Source: Sorghum bicolor | Taxonomy: Eukaryota; Streptophyta; Magnoliopsida; Poales; Poaceae | Direction: 5' to 3' | Assembly: GCF_000003195.3 (NCBI RefSeq) | Contig: NC_012876.2 | Coordinates: 1,995,935-2,059,934, forward strand | Length of the DNA stretch: 64,000 bases | Part shown: in pieces, positions 11,582 to 23,506 of the stretch | How positions within the stretch are numbered: position 1 is the stretch's first letter | How the letters are laid out: each line of letters begins with the position of its first letter | The notes under the pieces: model-generated | Database searches by the model: none | What the model was told of the DNA's origin: nothing | What the model saw: the letters and a program-made list of their open reading frames with translations, nothing else | Program-made: the position numbers and the translations under genes

Positions 11582-11802
11582 GGCCTTGTTTAGTTCGCGA
11601 ATTTCTTTTGGATTTGGCTACTGTAGTATTTTCGTTTATGTTTAACAATTGTTGTCTAATCATGGACTAACTAGACTTAAAAGATCCATTTCACAAATTA
11701 CAGATAAACTGTGTAATTAGTCATTTTTTATCCATATTTAATGTTTCATGCATCTATCTAAAGATTCGATGTAACGGAGAATCTTAAAAATTAAACAAGG
11801 CC
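11582..11802. mobile_element. GGCCTTGTTTAG-family MITE with TGA duplication
   Basis: This 221-bp element is flanked by TGA on both sides (11579-11581 and 11803-11805). Neighbouring units carry the uninterrupted site (aattactgaaactttc) with a single TGA, so the insertion and its 3-bp target duplication are seen directly. Confidence 0.85.
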
Positions 11803-11816
11803 TGAAACTTTCTTAC

Positions 11817-11872
11817 ATTTGGGTTCACTCTGAAGATTCATGCTCTGAGGATTTACTTTGAAGATCCATGCT
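11817..11872 (-). other. Exon-like block, 56 nt
   Basis: A pyrimidine run ending in CCCAG precedes the block on the minus strand. The donor side reads ATGTAAG, so GT is kept but the last exon base changed. A MITE was inserted only 14 bp from the donor side. Confidence 0.4.
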
Positions 11873-12150
11873 CTGGGAAAAAAAACAATTATAAGAGGCT
11901 AGATGGAACCATATTAATAAGAAAAACAAGGACAAAAATTTCTAACAAATTCATTTTGGTGGGAAAAATTATGAGAGTATACCGTAATTGTACTCATATA
12001 TGGAGCAGAAGTAGATCACACAAGGTCCTGTGAAATACAAATACAACTATATAAGATATATGTTTTTTTCTGGAGTAAACTGGAGGGGTATAAAACCCCA
12101 ACTGATTATATATGTTAATAAAAAAGATAAAGGTATATATAATAGGCCTA

Positions 12151-12403
12151 CTCCCGTATAGGATTTAGAAGTCGTTTAGGATAACGACACGGTCTTCAAA
12201 ACACAACTTTGACATCTTATTTATAAAAATATTTAGGAAAGAATGATATATGTATACTTTTATGAAAGAATTTTTCAAGACAAATCTATTCATATAATTT
12301 TCACATTTGCAAACTCAACAATTTAAAAGTTATTGATGATTTTTATTCCCAATATTTGACCCAAACATTGTCCAAAACGACTTCTAAATCCTTTACGGAG
12401 GGA
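12151..12403. mobile_element. Stowaway-like MITE
   Basis: This 253-bp element has long inverted ends (ctcccgta...gatttagaagtcgttt against aaacgacttctaaatc...acggaggga) and TA on each side (12149-12150, 12404-12405). CTCCC ends plus a TA target are typical of Stowaway (Tc1/mariner-derived). It has no open frame. Confidence 0.75.
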
Positions 12404-12942
12404 TATTAATATCAACAGTTCAGTTGTACATGATTCCACTCAACAGTAAATGCTAAATTATTGGTTTCTTGGAAACAAATTGTGGTAGGAGATAAATTCT
12501 CATAGTTTGGAGTTGGCATGTCTTAGGTAGGGAGAGCGAGATCCACTGTACAAGGATCTTGGGTTTGCTGTTAAGGCACATCTCATGTGTACAGGAATAT
12601 GGCCAACTCATTTTCTCATACTGATGTTGACTACCAAATAACGTGTATTTCCAATTTTCCATAACAGCTCAAATGATGTTCAGCTTAGCCCTAGTTTCAC
12701 TGACCTTTGCATGATGTTAAAAAAAAGGAATGACCAGCAAGGATGCACACCAAAAAACTACCCACAAGAGAGAGAGACACCAACTGCGAACAGGAAATTC
12801 ACCAAAAACTTTGCCTCTCATTTGAGTAATTTTCTGTAAATATTCTCTCATATATATGTACACACAAAATTGTTTGTATATCAGCAAATCCTCTAAAAGG
12901 CGGATGCTAATCGCAGGGGGTCAGAGTTGTTGCATGATCTGT

Positions 12943-13647
12943 CTACAAGCTAAGAGTATTCAGAAGGGACACTCTGCTCTGGATCAATGTCCTGAACAGT
13001 GTCCCAACTCTGCTGTCAAGATCAACAATGTCCAGCTCCAACCCTTGCAACTGCTCCGCTTCGCACATGATTGTCTTCTTTTGGAATGACTTGGAGACAA
13101 GCGACCACTTGCTAGAACTTGGCATCGCGATTTGCTTCGACAGGAGATGCAATGTTGATTTGAGGATTGACAAGGCAATCTCCCTCGCTTCAGCAACCAG
13201 GTTGATCACCCTGCATCCTTTGATGTCAGAAGCAGTCTTCTTGTTGAACTTCTTGAACATCTTCTGTGCCTTCTTGACCAAGCGCGCATAGCACTGAATC
13301 TTGGTCTGGAGAGCCGCATCATCTCCTCTTTTGAGAGCCAACTGCATCTCCTGGACAGTGGCCTTGAGCTCCACAAAGCTCTCTTGCACGGCGCTGCAGA
13401 GGTCGAGCAAGACGAGAGAGCGCTCAAGCTCCTCCTCCACTGCCTTCCTCTGGCTGCTAGGCAGGCATGCGACTGCATCTATGCGGTGATAGATGCTCCC
13501 AAGCTTGCTCAGACCATCGACCATGGTTTCGATGGTTGCTGAAGGCAGGGAGATGGCTGCTTTCAGGCTCAGAATCTGTTCGTCAACAGAAGTCTCGCTG
13601 GAGCGAGGGCTCGAAGGCATGCTAGCAGATCTCAGGTGGCAAGCCAT
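12943..13647 (-). CDS. DUF241 family protein, copy 6
   Basis: This intact 234-aa DUF241 protein starts at the conserved ATG (13645-13647). The open frame continues upstream to 13788, but that extension begins with GTG and runs past the TATA box (13756-13763), so it cannot be the start. Distinguishing residues are [17 protein letters not shown] and an Asp in [10 protein letters not shown] 60-bp flank segment (aactgcacag... / aactgcagag...) is duplicated just upstream at 13780-13850. The TATA-to-ATG distance is 109 bp. Function is unknown. Confidence 0.88.
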   Translation of the reverse strand: MACHLRSASMPSSPRSSETSVDEQILSLKAAISLPSATIETMVDGLSKLGSIYHRIDAVACLPSSQRKAVEEELERSLVLLDLCSAVQESFVELKATVQEMQLALKRGDDAALQTKIQCYARLVKKAQKMFKKFNKKTASDIKGCRVINLVAEAREIALSILKSTLHLLSKQIAMPSSSKWSLVSKSFQKKTIMCEAEQLQGLELDIVDLDSRVGTLFRTLIQSRVSLLNTLSL

Positions 13648-13755
13648 CCTTGGAATTGGTGAAAGCTGTGAAACACTGAAACTTCTTGGAGCGGGAGAGA
13701 AGAAAGATAAAAGACAGGCGGCTGCAATGGTGTCTTCCGGGCTTGAGCTTCCTTG

Positions 13756-13763
13756 TTTATATA
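13756..13763 (-). promoter_or_regulatory. TATA box of DUF241 copy 6
   Basis: TATATAAA on the minus strand, 109 bp above the ATG. Confidence 0.65.
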
Positions 13764-13849
13764 GCAAAGGAGGTGGATGCAACTGCACAGCTTAACCAGC
13801 CGACATGGAGAATCGGATGCAACTGCAGAGCTGAACCAGCAGACATGGA

Positions 13850-15220
13850 GAATCATTCCATGTGTGACCAACTGGGTGCTCATGCACTGCAACCAAAGCT
13901 AACTAATAAGAACTGCATTGCCCATTGATCTTGATTACGAGGCTGTCATGTCTGCACTATGGCTAGCAAGCTCGCCTGCACGAATGAAATGGAGTGGAGA
14001 TTAGCATCAGATCTAGATCGTGAGATGGATTATTAGCATGCAAGCTGCCGGTGGAGGGGCGAACATCGAGTTGACTTCACCTCCCAGCTCCAGGTTCCCA
14101 TGCATGCCCATCTGGTGGGTTCTGATATGTTCAAATTGAAGTGAGCATCCTGGCAAGCTCATTCTTTTCTATTATTGAGGCGCGCAGCACCTTTGGCAAT
14201 ATCAAGACGATCTACAGACGTGTTTTATATTTTGTCACTTTGCTAGAGCATGTTGTGCTCCGGTTGTCTGCAGGTCTAATGCATTCGTGCATCCTCTAAA
14301 CCTTCTCTAATGGATGGAGCAGTGTTGGTGTCATGCAAATCATCTGGTTGCTAAACACTTATTTTAATGAATTGGGTATGTATCATTCAAGTGAAATCTT
14401 GATGAAATTACTGAAATTTTCATACCTTTGGGTTCACTCCGAGGGTTCATGCTCTGACGGTTTAGGGTTCACTCTGAAGATGCATGTTCTGAAAAAAAAT
14501 ATAAGAGGCTAGATGGAACCATATTAATAACAAAAGGAAGGACAAAAAGATCTAACAAATTCATTTTGGAGGGTAAAATTATGAATGCATAGCCTAATTA
14601 TACTCATACATAGAGCAGAAGTAGTTGGCACAAAGTCCTGTGAAATACAGTACAACTATAAGAGATCCATGTTTTTTTTACGGAAACTGGAGGTGTAAAA
14701 ACCTATATATTAATAAAAAAAGAAGATAAAGGTGTATACAAACTTTAGGACCATATTAAGGACTCCTCTCAATAATAAATTCTAAGTTATTGGTTTCTTG
14801 GAAACAAACTGTGGTAGGAGATAAATTCTCATGGTTTGGAGTTGGCATGTTTTAGGTAACGAGAGCAAGTTCAGTGTATAAGGATCTTTTGCTTGCTGTT
14901 GCGGAACAATAAGGATCTTGGGCTTGCTGTTGAGGCACATCTCATGTGAACAAGAATATTATGGCCAACTCATTTTCTCATACCGATGCAGAATACCAAA
15001 AACGTGTATTTCCATAACAGCTCTAATCTAATGATGTTGACCTTAGTTATAGTTTTGTTGGCCGTTGCATGATGTAAAAAATAACGGAATCACTGGCAAG
15101 GATGCAGACCATAAAATTAACCACCAGGGAAAGACCAACTACCAACAGAAAATGGACCAAAAACTTTGCCTTTCACTTGAGTAATTTTCTGTACACTTTC
15201 TGACATATATATCTGTACAT
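13850..15220. other. Intergenic unit flank between copies 6 and 7
   Basis: Standard spacer with an exon-like block at 14426-14488. The stretch near 14870-14945 contains a short local duplication of the aaggatctt-gcttgctgtt text. No gene is recognised. Confidence 0.45.
14426..14488 (-). other. Exon-like block, 63-nt form
   Basis: The minus strand shows TTTTTTTTCAG before and GTATGAAA after. It is seven bases longer than the 56-nt form because of a small insertion between the two 28-nt halves. Confidence 0.4.
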
Positions 15221-15300
15221 ACAAAATTGTTTGGAAGATCAGCAAATCCTCTAAAAGGCGGATGCTAATCGCAGGGGGTCGGAGTTGTTGTATGATCTGT

Positions 15301-15996
15301 CTACAAGCTAAGAGCATTCAGAAGAGACACTCTGCTCTGGATCAACGTCCTGAACAATGTCCCAACTCTGCTCTCAAGATCAACAATGTCCAGTTCCAAC
15401 CCTTGCAATTGATCCGCCTCGCACAGGACTTTCTTCTTTTGGAGCGACTTGGAGACAAGCGACCACTTGCTAGAACTTGGCACTGCAATTTGCTTTGACA
15501 GGAGATGCAATGTCGATTCAAGGATTGACACAGCAATCTGCCTCGCTTCAGCAACCAGGTTGATCACCCTGCATCCTTTGATGTCAGAAGAAGTCTTATT
15601 GTTGACCTTCTTGAACAACTTCTGTGCCTTCTTGACCAAGCGCACATAGCGGTGAACCCTGGTCTGGAGAGCTGCATCGTCTCCTCTTTTGAGAGCCAAC
15701 TGCATCTCCTGGACAGTGGCCTTGAGCTCCACGAAGCTCTCTTGGACGGCGCTGCAGAGGTCGAGCTGGACGAGGGAGCTCTCGAGCTCCTCCTCCACTG
15801 CCTTCCTCTGGCTACTGGGCAGCACGTCAATGCAGTTGTAGATGCTTCCAAGCTTGCTCAGACCATCGACCATGGTATCGATGGTCGCTGAAGGCAATGA
15901 GACGGCTGCCTTCAGGCTTTGCAGCTGTTCCTCAACATCGGTCTTGCTGGAGCGAGGGCTCGAAGGCACGCTCGCAGATCTCAGGTGGTATGCCAT
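15301..15996 (-). CDS. DUF241 family protein, copy 7
   Basis: This intact intronless DUF241 protein has 231 aa. It lacks three residues before the PSSQRK motif ([10 protein letters not shown], where siblings have [13 protein letters not shown]), which keeps the frame. The start is the conserved ATG at 15994-15996; the upstream frame extension lacks an ATG. Other differences are Gln in SLVQLDLCS and Arg in TRVHRYVRL. The TATA box is at 16102-16109. The domain is otherwise complete, and the protein is basic, helix-rich and without membrane segments. Function is unknown. Confidence 0.87.
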   Translation of the reverse strand: MAYHLRSASVPSSPRSSKTDVEEQLQSLKAAVSLPSATIDTMVDGLSKLGSIYNCIDVLPSSQRKAVEEELESSLVQLDLCSAVQESFVELKATVQEMQLALKRGDDAALQTRVHRYVRLVKKAQKLFKKVNNKTSSDIKGCRVINLVAEARQIAVSILESTLHLLSKQIAVPSSSKWSLVSKSLQKKKVLCEADQLQGLELDIVDLESRVGTLFRTLIQSRVSLLNALSL

Positions 15997-16101
15997 CCTT
16001 GGAATTGATGAAAGCTGTGAAGCTGCTAGAAATGGAAGAGAGGACAAGATCAAAGGCAAGCTGCTATACAATGGTGTCTCTTGTGGGCTTCAGCTTCCTT
16101 G

Positions 16102-16109
16102 TTTATATA
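16102..16109 (-). promoter_or_regulatory. TATA box of DUF241 copy 7
   Basis: TATATAAA on the minus strand, 106 bp above the ATG. Confidence 0.65.
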
Positions 16110-16429
16110 GCGAGAGAGGCTGAAGCAACTGCAGAGCTCAACCAGCAGACAAAGGGAATCATTCTCATGTGTGGTGTGACCAACTGCGTGCTCATGCGCA
16201 GCAACCGAAGCCAAGAATCTCATCAAGCATTGAGCTTGATTACAACGCTGGCATGTCTGCACTATGGCTAGCAAGCTCGATTGCACGGGCGAAAGGGCAT
16301 CGAGATTAGCAATCTGATCCAGATCGTAAGATGCACTAGCTGGTCTGCAAGTTGTCTGTGGATGGACGAACAGCTAGTTGACTTGCTCGCCTCAGCCGCT
16401 CCAGGCTCCAAAGCATTCCGATCTGATGG

Positions 16430-16980
16430 GTTCAGGGTTGCGTGCTCTCGCTTGCATCGAAGTATCCTCAACCATCCACGTGTTGCTGCAATTCTTGATG
16501 ATTCAGCTTGCAATCGCGCTGTCATGTCGCAAACAGAGGATACGATTTCCACCCTATCTCATATCTCTATCCCAACCTCCATATCCCACAATCCAAACGC
16601 CAATCCGCTCGAGCGTGTAACTAAGATGATGCACACGCTTGCCATGGATTAAAATAATGGTGGGAGAGAAAGCATCAGGTGGGGGTGGGGCTGACCAGAT
16701 CGTTGCCGGAGTCCGGGTCGTAGTCCTGGGTGGCGGGCGTCAACCGAGAGTCCCACCCCACGAGTTCGGCGGCGAACTCGAGACGGCGGCGGCGGCGGTT
16801 CGTGGGGGTCGTACTGCCGGTGCCCTCCGCATTGGCGACCATGAGGGTGACCCGCCGGCGGAAGAGATGAGGGGCGCTGAATTGGCTCTCCATCCGGAAC
16901 AGGGCCACAGGGGCAGTGGAAGCCGCCGGCGGCGACCGCAGGCGAGGGAAGCATCGCGACTGTGAAATGTGGCCCACAAT
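16430..16980. repeat. GC-rich module, second of three
   Basis: Second copy of the module at 10310-10760, with the same order of landmarks: a cttgcatcgaagtatcc stretch, gatgatgcacacgcttgcc, a CGG-rich run and ggctctccatccggaac. Reading frames are not kept between copies. Confidence 0.5.
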
Positions 16981-17640
16981 TTGGGCGGGCCATGGTCACA
17001 CAGTTTGCAAAATGCCCCCTCATTTGGATAATTTTATTAATAGCGACTGAAATATTTGACAAACTCAAAATGATTTACTAACGTGTCACTCATTTGAAAA
17101 ACAGGGGAAAGAGATTGTAGAATCGTCTCTCCCTTTCCTCTGGAATCCTACAGCTATCCAGCGATTTCACATTAATGAAAAAAATCCACTTTGATTTATG
17201 GTTTTCTCTTCTTAAGCTGAAGCCCGAAGGCAAAGCGCATGAACAAGAGGGTGATCAGCACCACTGTCACTGTTCAGTAGAGTAGGTCACAAAGCTGACT
17301 AGTACAGTACTACTCCCTACGTCCAATATGAGCCTATTATCCATTAAGTGGTATTTTTTTTATCACAACAAATCAGCGAACAGTTATTTCAGTCATGATT
17401 TTTAATGTATTCTAGCATTCAAAATTTTTGTTCAGATATAATGCATTCTAGAGAATAAAAAATAATTTTACAGTAAATACTTTTCATTTATCAATCAATT
17501 ATCATTAATCACGTTGATGACAACATCTAATTATGAAATAAAATAAGGATACATGTGTCTTTTATATTCTCTTTTAATTTATCTTAAAATTCCTAGAACG
17601 TATTATATTATAGGACAGAAGTAGTACATGTTTTGAGATG
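16981..17640. other. Spacer with a degenerate Stowaway-like stretch
   Basis: No gene. The segment 17309-17627 begins actactccctacgtcc and ends ggacagaagtagta, which looks like worn Stowaway ends around an A/T-rich core. I give that assignment low weight. Confidence 0.35.
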
Positions 17641-17645
17641 CTTGG

Positions 17646-18104
17646 TGTGGGGGTATAGACCTCTATACCCTTACGGCTAGACTTAGGCTAGGAGGCTTGG
17701 CCCATTACGAGACAAGCTCAAGGTTTGATCCGATAGCTTAGAGTTTCGCGCAAGGAAACAAGACGTGGAGATCAAGCAGGATTCTAGTCGGTTAGAATAG
17801 GAATTGATATCGAACTATCTATGGCAATTGTAACCGACTAGGATTAGTTTCCAGATCTGTAACCCTGCCCTCCGGACTATATAAGGAGAGGCAAGGGACC
17901 CCCTAGGACATCATATTCTCTCAACACAAATCAATACAATCAGACGCAGGACGTAGGTATTACGCCAACTCGGCGGCCGAACCTGGATAAAAAGCTTGTC
18001 CGTGTCTTGCGTCACCATCGAGTTCGTAGTTTGCGCACCGTCTACCGATAAACTACTACCGTGGGTATACCCCAAGGTAGACTGCCGACCAGCTTTCGTC
18101 GACA
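17646..18104 (+). repeat. Left LTR of the non-autonomous element
   Basis: 459 bp, with a ctatataagga TATA-like motif near 17877-17887 that could start the element transcript. Confidence 0.85.
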
Positions 18105-18956
18105 GTGGCGCGCCAGGTAGGGGGTGTGCGTACGACTTCTCCGACGAACAAGATGGCCATCATCCCCGACTTCGCGGCCATGGCGGGCGACTTCACGTTC
18201 ACCGTCAGCTTCAACAACTTCACCGCCATGACCACGGAGGAGGTGTAGATCCGATCTGCGCCAACCACTTCTTCATCGACGTCGGCGGCGGCTTCAACCA
18301 CGCTGGCTACGACTCTGACTACTCCAGCAACGTCTCCGACCACGCCGACAATGCGTCACCCGTTTCCCTGCTACAAAGGGAGGCAGATCGACAACACCGA
18401 CCTGCTCGGGCCATCGACCAAATTGTTTAGCCTACTTGCTCTGACCACCAGTCGCAATAATAATCGCCGCGAAGAACGGCGCTACGACAGCCGCGACCAC
18501 CATCACGACAAGTCAAGCAACTCTCCCGACCAGACTTTCGTCCAAAGATAAGTACAATTCTAATATTTTATTTATTTTTGGCATAATATCTTTAATATTA
18601 TTATTCTTCAAAATAACTTTTTTAGCCGACTAGTTTTTTCTCCTACACGAGCTTTCCAGAGCCGGTACTGTCTCCGACTCCTCCCTACACGTGCACGAGA
18701 TCCGCCCTCTGCGTTCCGGGTGGTCGGCAGTAGCTCTCTGACGTGGCTGACAATCCTACGCGTGCCTAGGTTCCGCACCTCATGCTGATTGTTGGCTAGA
18801 CCAGAGCTGGTACAACCTCTGACGAATTAACTACTCGTGCTAATTTTATAACAAATCTAAAACTTATCTTAGTACTGATTTTTTATCTAAAGGTTATTTA
18901 TACATCATGTACTACCAATTCTTTATATTTATTTTTCACGAGTTTGGCCCAGTCGA

Positions 18957-19510
18957 CAAGCTACGCTTGGAGACTCGTCGACTATTCCCTACGCTGTGCC
19001 CGGGGACTGCTCCGACCACCGAGCACGTTTACGTTCCCAACCACGCTCGGGGACTTGTCGACTACTCTCTATGCTGTGCTCGAAGACTGTGCCGACCACC
19101 GAGCACGTTTACGTTCCCAACCACGCTCGGGGACTTGTCGACTACTCTCTATGCTGTGCTCGAAGACTGTGCCGACCACCGAGCACGTTTACGTTCCCAA
19201 CCACGCTCGGGGACTTGTCCACCGGTCCCTACGCCGTGCTCGGGGACTGTGCCGACCACCGAGCACTATACGCTCGGAAACTGTTCGACCAGCTTACCAA
19301 TTTGAGAGTTTTGGGACTGTACCGACCACCGAGCACTATACGCTCGGGGACTGGTCGACCAGCCCACCAATTTGAGAATTTTGGGACTGTACCGACCACC
19401 GAGCACTATACGCTCGGGGACTGGTCGACCAGCCCACCAATTTGAGAATTCGGGGACTGTACCGACCACCGAACGTTATATGCTCGGGGACTGGTCGATT
19501 AGTCTATTCA
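18957..19510 (+). repeat. Internal minisatellite, 80-bp then 70-bp units
   Basis: The landmark gagcac recurs at 19021, 19101, 19181 and 19261 (period 80), then at 19331 and 19401, with a variant at 19471 (period 70). Each unit carries a ctcggggact-like motif, the same type of purine-rich stretch that precedes the right LTR. The overlapping long open frames here are by-products of the repeat. Confidence 0.8.
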
Positions 19511-20001
19511 ATTGCAGACGGACTGGTAAATTCAATTTTTTAGACCTTGCTACAAGGCTCATACTTCGCCTTCCAGCAAGCTCGGAGACTACATCGGTAC
19601 GATGCATCTGGCGATGCATCTCAGTTTCAGAATTTCTTTGAGGACTTTTCTTTTGACCCTGGCACCACGTGCCTACGTCACCTACTACCAGGCTCGGGGA
19701 CTAAGTGGGCACACTTCACCTTGCGGTGAATATGCTTGCTTTTTTGAGGTCTATACTTTTCAGAAAAGTAAAGTGGGCACACTTCACCAGGAAAGAAATC
19801 TTTTTTAATTTGGAGCGCCATGCATTCTTCGAACAACCTGCTTCTTTGATGTCAATGTTGATCAACTGTCTTTTGAGTTGGTCAAAGTACCGTTGCAACT
19901 GTTTGGGCGACTCTTTTGTTTACTGAAGACGTCAAGCCTCACTGATCGAAGAAGCTCAAGACGACGTGTTACATCACAATACATGGTGCTCGGGGACTAG
20001 C

Positions 20002-20460
20002 TGTGGGGGTATAGACCCCTATATCCTTACGGCTAGACTTGGGCCAGGAGGCTTGGCCCATTACGAGACAAGCTCAAGGTTTGATCCGACAGCTTGGAGT
20101 TTCGCGCAAGGAAACAAGACGTGGAGATCAAGCAGGATTCTAGTCGGTTAGAATAGGAATTGATATCGAACTATCTATGGCAATTGTAAGCGACTAGGAT
20201 TAGTTTCCAGATCTGTAACCCTGCCCTCCGGACTATATAAGGAGAGGCAAGAGACCCCCTAGGACATCATATTCTCTCAACACAAATCAATACAACCAGA
20301 CGCAGGACGTAGGTATTACGCCAACTCGGCGGCCGAACCTGGATAAAAAGCTTGTCCGTGTCTTGCGTCACCATCGAGTTCGTAGTTTGCGCACCGTCTA
20401 CCGATAAACTACTACCGTGGGTATACCCCAAGGTAGACTGCCGGCTAGCTTTCGTCGACA
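20002..20460 (+). repeat. Right LTR of the non-autonomous element
   Basis: 459 bp, the same length as the left LTR and about 97-98% identical by eye. Confidence 0.85.
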
Positions 20461-20465
20461 CTTGG

Positions 20466-21360
20466 CTACATGCCTTTTTCCCCTCCCATCTTATCTCACG
20501 TAAATTTATTTCATATGTTTTCCATTCTTGTTTTGTGAATACTCTTTTATTCTATTCATGTGTTTTTCTCTTTCCTCTGCTTTCATTCAAGTAAAATTTG
20601 GATACAATTACTCAGTTTTTCTTACATTCCGTGTCACTTTGAATATTTAAGCTCTGAAAAAACTTACAAGAGACTAGAAACGACAATATTAATAAGAGAG
20701 AAAAAATTCTAACAATTCACTTTGGTGCGTCAAATTATAAGTGCATAGTCAATATACTCGTACATAGTGTAGAAACAGGTAGCAAAATTTCCTAACAAAT
20801 ACAAACTATAAGATATCCATATATTTTAGAAGAAAATTGGATCTGTAAAATCCCTGCTGATTATATATATTAATAAAAAATATAAAGGTCCATACACAGA
20901 GAAGTTCCTTGTTAATATCTAATGGTTTCACAGGATTCAACATTCAATCAGAATTCCTAAGTTGTTTGTTTCTTGGAAATAAGTCGTGGTATTACTAGAT
21001 AAACTCTAGTGGTTTGGAGTTGGTATGTTTTATCTAGGCAGAGCAAGATCCACTATGTAAGGAAAGTGTGCTTGCTGTTGAGGCGCATCTCATGTGAACA
21101 AGAATATTCTGGCCAACTCATTTTTCTTATACTGATATTGAACATAGGAGAACTTGTATTTGCATAACAGTTCAAATGATATGACCTTAGTACTTGATTG
21201 GCTTGCCTTTGCATGACAGGCAAGCATGCACACAATAAAATTAATCACAAGAGATAGACCAACTCTCAACAGGAAATGTACCAAAAACTGTGTCTTTCAT
21301 TTGAGGAATTTTCTGTACACTTTCTGGACATATATACATATCTACATACAAAATTGTTTG
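20466..21360. other. Spacer beyond the LTR element, flank of copy 8
   Basis: Unit flank text resumes after the target duplication. It holds a short exon-like block at 20626-20653 (28 nt, pyrimidine tract and CAG before, GTAAG after). No gene is recognised. Confidence 0.4.
20626..20653 (-). other. Exon-like block, short 28-nt form
   Basis: Single-repeat form of the block. Acceptor-like TTTTTTCAG and donor-like GTAAG are both kept although the body has diverged. Confidence 0.35.
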
Positions 21361-21427
21361 TATGATCAGCAGATCCTGTAAAAGGCGGATGCTAATCGCA
21401 GGGGGTCAGAGTTGTTGTATGGTCTGT

Positions 21428-22132
21428 CTACAAGCTAAGAGTATTCAGAAGAGAGACTCTGCTCTGGATCAACGTCCTGAACAAAGTCCCAACTCCGCTC
21501 TCAAGACCAACGATGTCCAGCTCCAACCCTTGCAACTGCTCTGCCTCGCACATGATTCTCTTCTTTTGGTATGACTTGGAGACAAGTGACCACTTGCTAG
21601 AACTTGGAACCGCAGTTTGCTTCGACAGGAGATGCAATATCGATTCGAGGATCGACAAGGCAATTTCCCTCGCTTCAGCGACCAGGTTGATCACCCTGCA
21701 TCCTTCGATGTTAGAGGCAGTCTTCTTGTTGACCTTCTTGAACAGCTTCTGCGCCTTCTTAGCTGAGCGCGCGTAGCACTGAATCTTGGTCTGAAGAGCC
21801 GCGTTGTCTCCTCTTTTGAGAGCCAACTGCATCTCCTGGACACTGGCTTTGAGTTCCACAAAGCTCTCTTGAATGGCGCTGCAGAGGTCAAGCAGGACGA
21901 GAGAGCACTCGAGCTCCTCCTCCACTGCCTTTCTCTGGCTGCTGGGCAAGCATGCGAGCACATCGATGCAGTTGTAGATGCTCCTGAGCTTGCTCAGACC
22001 ATCGACCATGGTTTCGATGGTCACTGAAGGCAGAGAGATGGCTGCTTTCAGGCTCAGAATCTGTTCCTCAACAGAGGTCTCGCTGGAGCGAGGGCTCGAA
22101 GGCATGCTAGCAGATCTGAGGTGGCACGCCAT
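21428..22132 (-). CDS. DUF241 family protein, copy 8
   Basis: This intact 234-aa DUF241 protein starts at the conserved ATG (22130-22132) and has no intron. The N terminus reads [20 protein letters not shown], and the C-terminal tail is complete. It shares the [15 protein letters not shown] stretch with copies 4, 6 and 9, suggesting that these are close relatives. The TATA box is at 22241-22248, and the leader has a pyrimidine tract ending in CTCAG (22170-22172). Function is unknown. Confidence 0.88.
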   Translation of the reverse strand: MACHLRSASMPSSPRSSETSVEEQILSLKAAISLPSVTIETMVDGLSKLRSIYNCIDVLACLPSSQRKAVEEELECSLVLLDLCSAIQESFVELKASVQEMQLALKRGDNAALQTKIQCYARSAKKAQKLFKKVNKKTASNIEGCRVINLVAEAREIALSILESILHLLSKQTAVPSSSKWSLVSKSYQKKRIMCEAEQLQGLELDIVGLESGVGTLFRTLIQSRVSLLNTLSL

Positions 22133-22240
22133 CCTTGGAATTGGTGAAAGCTTTGAAACACTGAAACTTCTGAGAGTGGGAGAGAAGAAAGATCAAAGGC
22201 AAGCTGCTGCAATGTTGTCTTCCGGGCTTCAGCTTCGTTG

Positions 22241-22248
22241 TTTATATA
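22241..22248 (-). promoter_or_regulatory. TATA box of DUF241 copy 8
   Basis: TATATAAA on the minus strand, 109 bp above the ATG. Confidence 0.65.
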
Positions 22249-22299
22249 GCGGCGGAGGTGGATGCAACTACAGCTGAAACAGCAGACAAGGAGAATCAT

Positions 22300-23350
22300 T
22301 CTCATGTGTAATCAACTGCGTGCTCAGACGCTGGAACTGAAAGCCAACTAATAAGAACTGCATTGTCCATTGAGCTTGATTACGAGGCTGTCATGTCTGC
22401 GCTATGGCTGGCAAGCTCACCTACAAGGACGTAAGGGCGTCGAGATTAGCATATGATCCAGATCGTGAGATGGATTAAATAGCCTGCAAGTTGCCGGTAG
22501 AGGGGTGGACATCTAGTTGACTTCGCCTCCCAGCTCCAGGTTCCCATGTATTCTGATCTAATGGGTTCTGATATGTTTAATTGAAGCAAGCATCGCTGGC
22601 ATGTTCTCTTATTTTTCTTTTTTTGGTTTAATTGAAGCGTGTAGCAGCTTTGGCAATCTCAAGATAATCTAAAACCATGTTTTGTATTTTTGTGGCTTTG
22701 CTATAGCATGTTGTGCTCCTGATGTCTGCAATAAATCATAACAATTCAGTCTAGCGCATATGTGCATTCTCTAACCCTTCTCTAACGGATAGAGGCACAG
22801 AACAGTGTTGGTGTCACGTGAGTCATCTGGTTGCTAAACACTTATTTTAAAGAATTTGCTATGTTTCATTCAAAGAGAAATCTTGATGCAATTAAATTAA
22901 CTTTCTTACCTTTGGGTTCACTTTGAAGATTCATGCTCTGTGGGTTCACTCTGAAGATCCATGCTCTGAAAAAAACAATTATAAGAGGCTAGAAAGAGCC
23001 ATGTTAATAAGAAAAAGAGACAAATAAGATATAATAAATTCATTTTGGTGGTCAAACTATCAGTGTATAGCCTAATTATACTCATACATAGAGCAGACGT
23101 GGATGGCACAAAGTCCAGTGAAATACCATACAACTATAAGAGATTCATGGTTTTTTGGAGGAAACTGGAGGGGTAAAACCACTACTGATTATATATGTTA
23201 ATAAAAAAGATAAAGGTGTATTCAAAGAGAAGGCCCATATTAATATCAACTGTGCAGTTGTACAGGAATCCAGTATTCCAGTCAATAGTAAATGGTAAAT
23301 TATTGGTTTCTTGGAAACAAATCATGGTAGGAGATAAATTCTCATGGTTT
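22300..23350. other. Intergenic unit flank upstream of copy 8
   Basis: Standard spacer with the exon-like block at 22910-22965, ending at the Copia insertion point. Confidence 0.45.
22910..22965 (-). other. Exon-like block, 56 nt
   Basis: TTGTTTTTTTCAG before and GTAAGAAAG after, on the minus strand. Confidence 0.45.
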
Positions 23351-23355
23351 GGAGT

Positions 23356-23494
23356 TGTAAGTTTAGGAATGATTGATTGTGTTCCATTGATGTGTACAAG
23401 GATTACATATAGGGGCAGCTAGGGTGGCTCGCAGGCCTACCGCATGGGCCCAATTACATTCCCTAATACAAGGCCTAATTACATCATGCTAACA
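23356..23494 (-). repeat. 3' LTR of the Copia element
   Basis: 139 bp; differs from the other LTR by two transitions near 23444 and 23452. Confidence 0.9.
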
Positions 23495-23506
23495 CTCCCC
23501 CTCAGT

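Larger units (their letters stand above)
17646..20460 (+). mobile_element. Non-autonomous LTR retrotransposon
   Basis: This 2815-bp element has 459-bp direct LTRs (17646-18104 and 20002-20460) that start TGTGGGGG and end TCGACA. The 5-bp target duplication CTTGG lies at 17641-17645 and 20461-20465. A GTGGCGCGCCAGGTAG primer-site-like stretch follows the left LTR, and a CTCGGGGACT purine-rich stretch precedes the right one. Inside is only a 31-codon gag-like start (18153-18248) and a minisatellite; there is no protease, RT or integrase. The LTRs differ at about 11 of 459 positions, nearly all transitions. It probably depends on an autonomous Gypsy-type relative (inference). Confidence 0.88.

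Noticed and set aside
13648..13788. N-terminal extension of DUF241 copy 6 (similar extensions at copies 3, 5, 7, 10 and 12)
   Set aside because: The extensions begin with GTG or lie beyond the TATA box. The conserved MA-Y/C/F-H start fits all intact copies.
18907..19445. Overlapping 130-150-codon frames with repeated RPPSTFTFPTTLGD-type segments
   Set aside because: They are produced by an 80-bp repeat read in rotating frames inside an LTR element. No domain is present.
18957..19510. Regular repeats that could be mistaken for a CRISPR array
   Set aside because: The units are contiguous 80/70-bp tandem copies with no distinct spacers, and the host is a plant.
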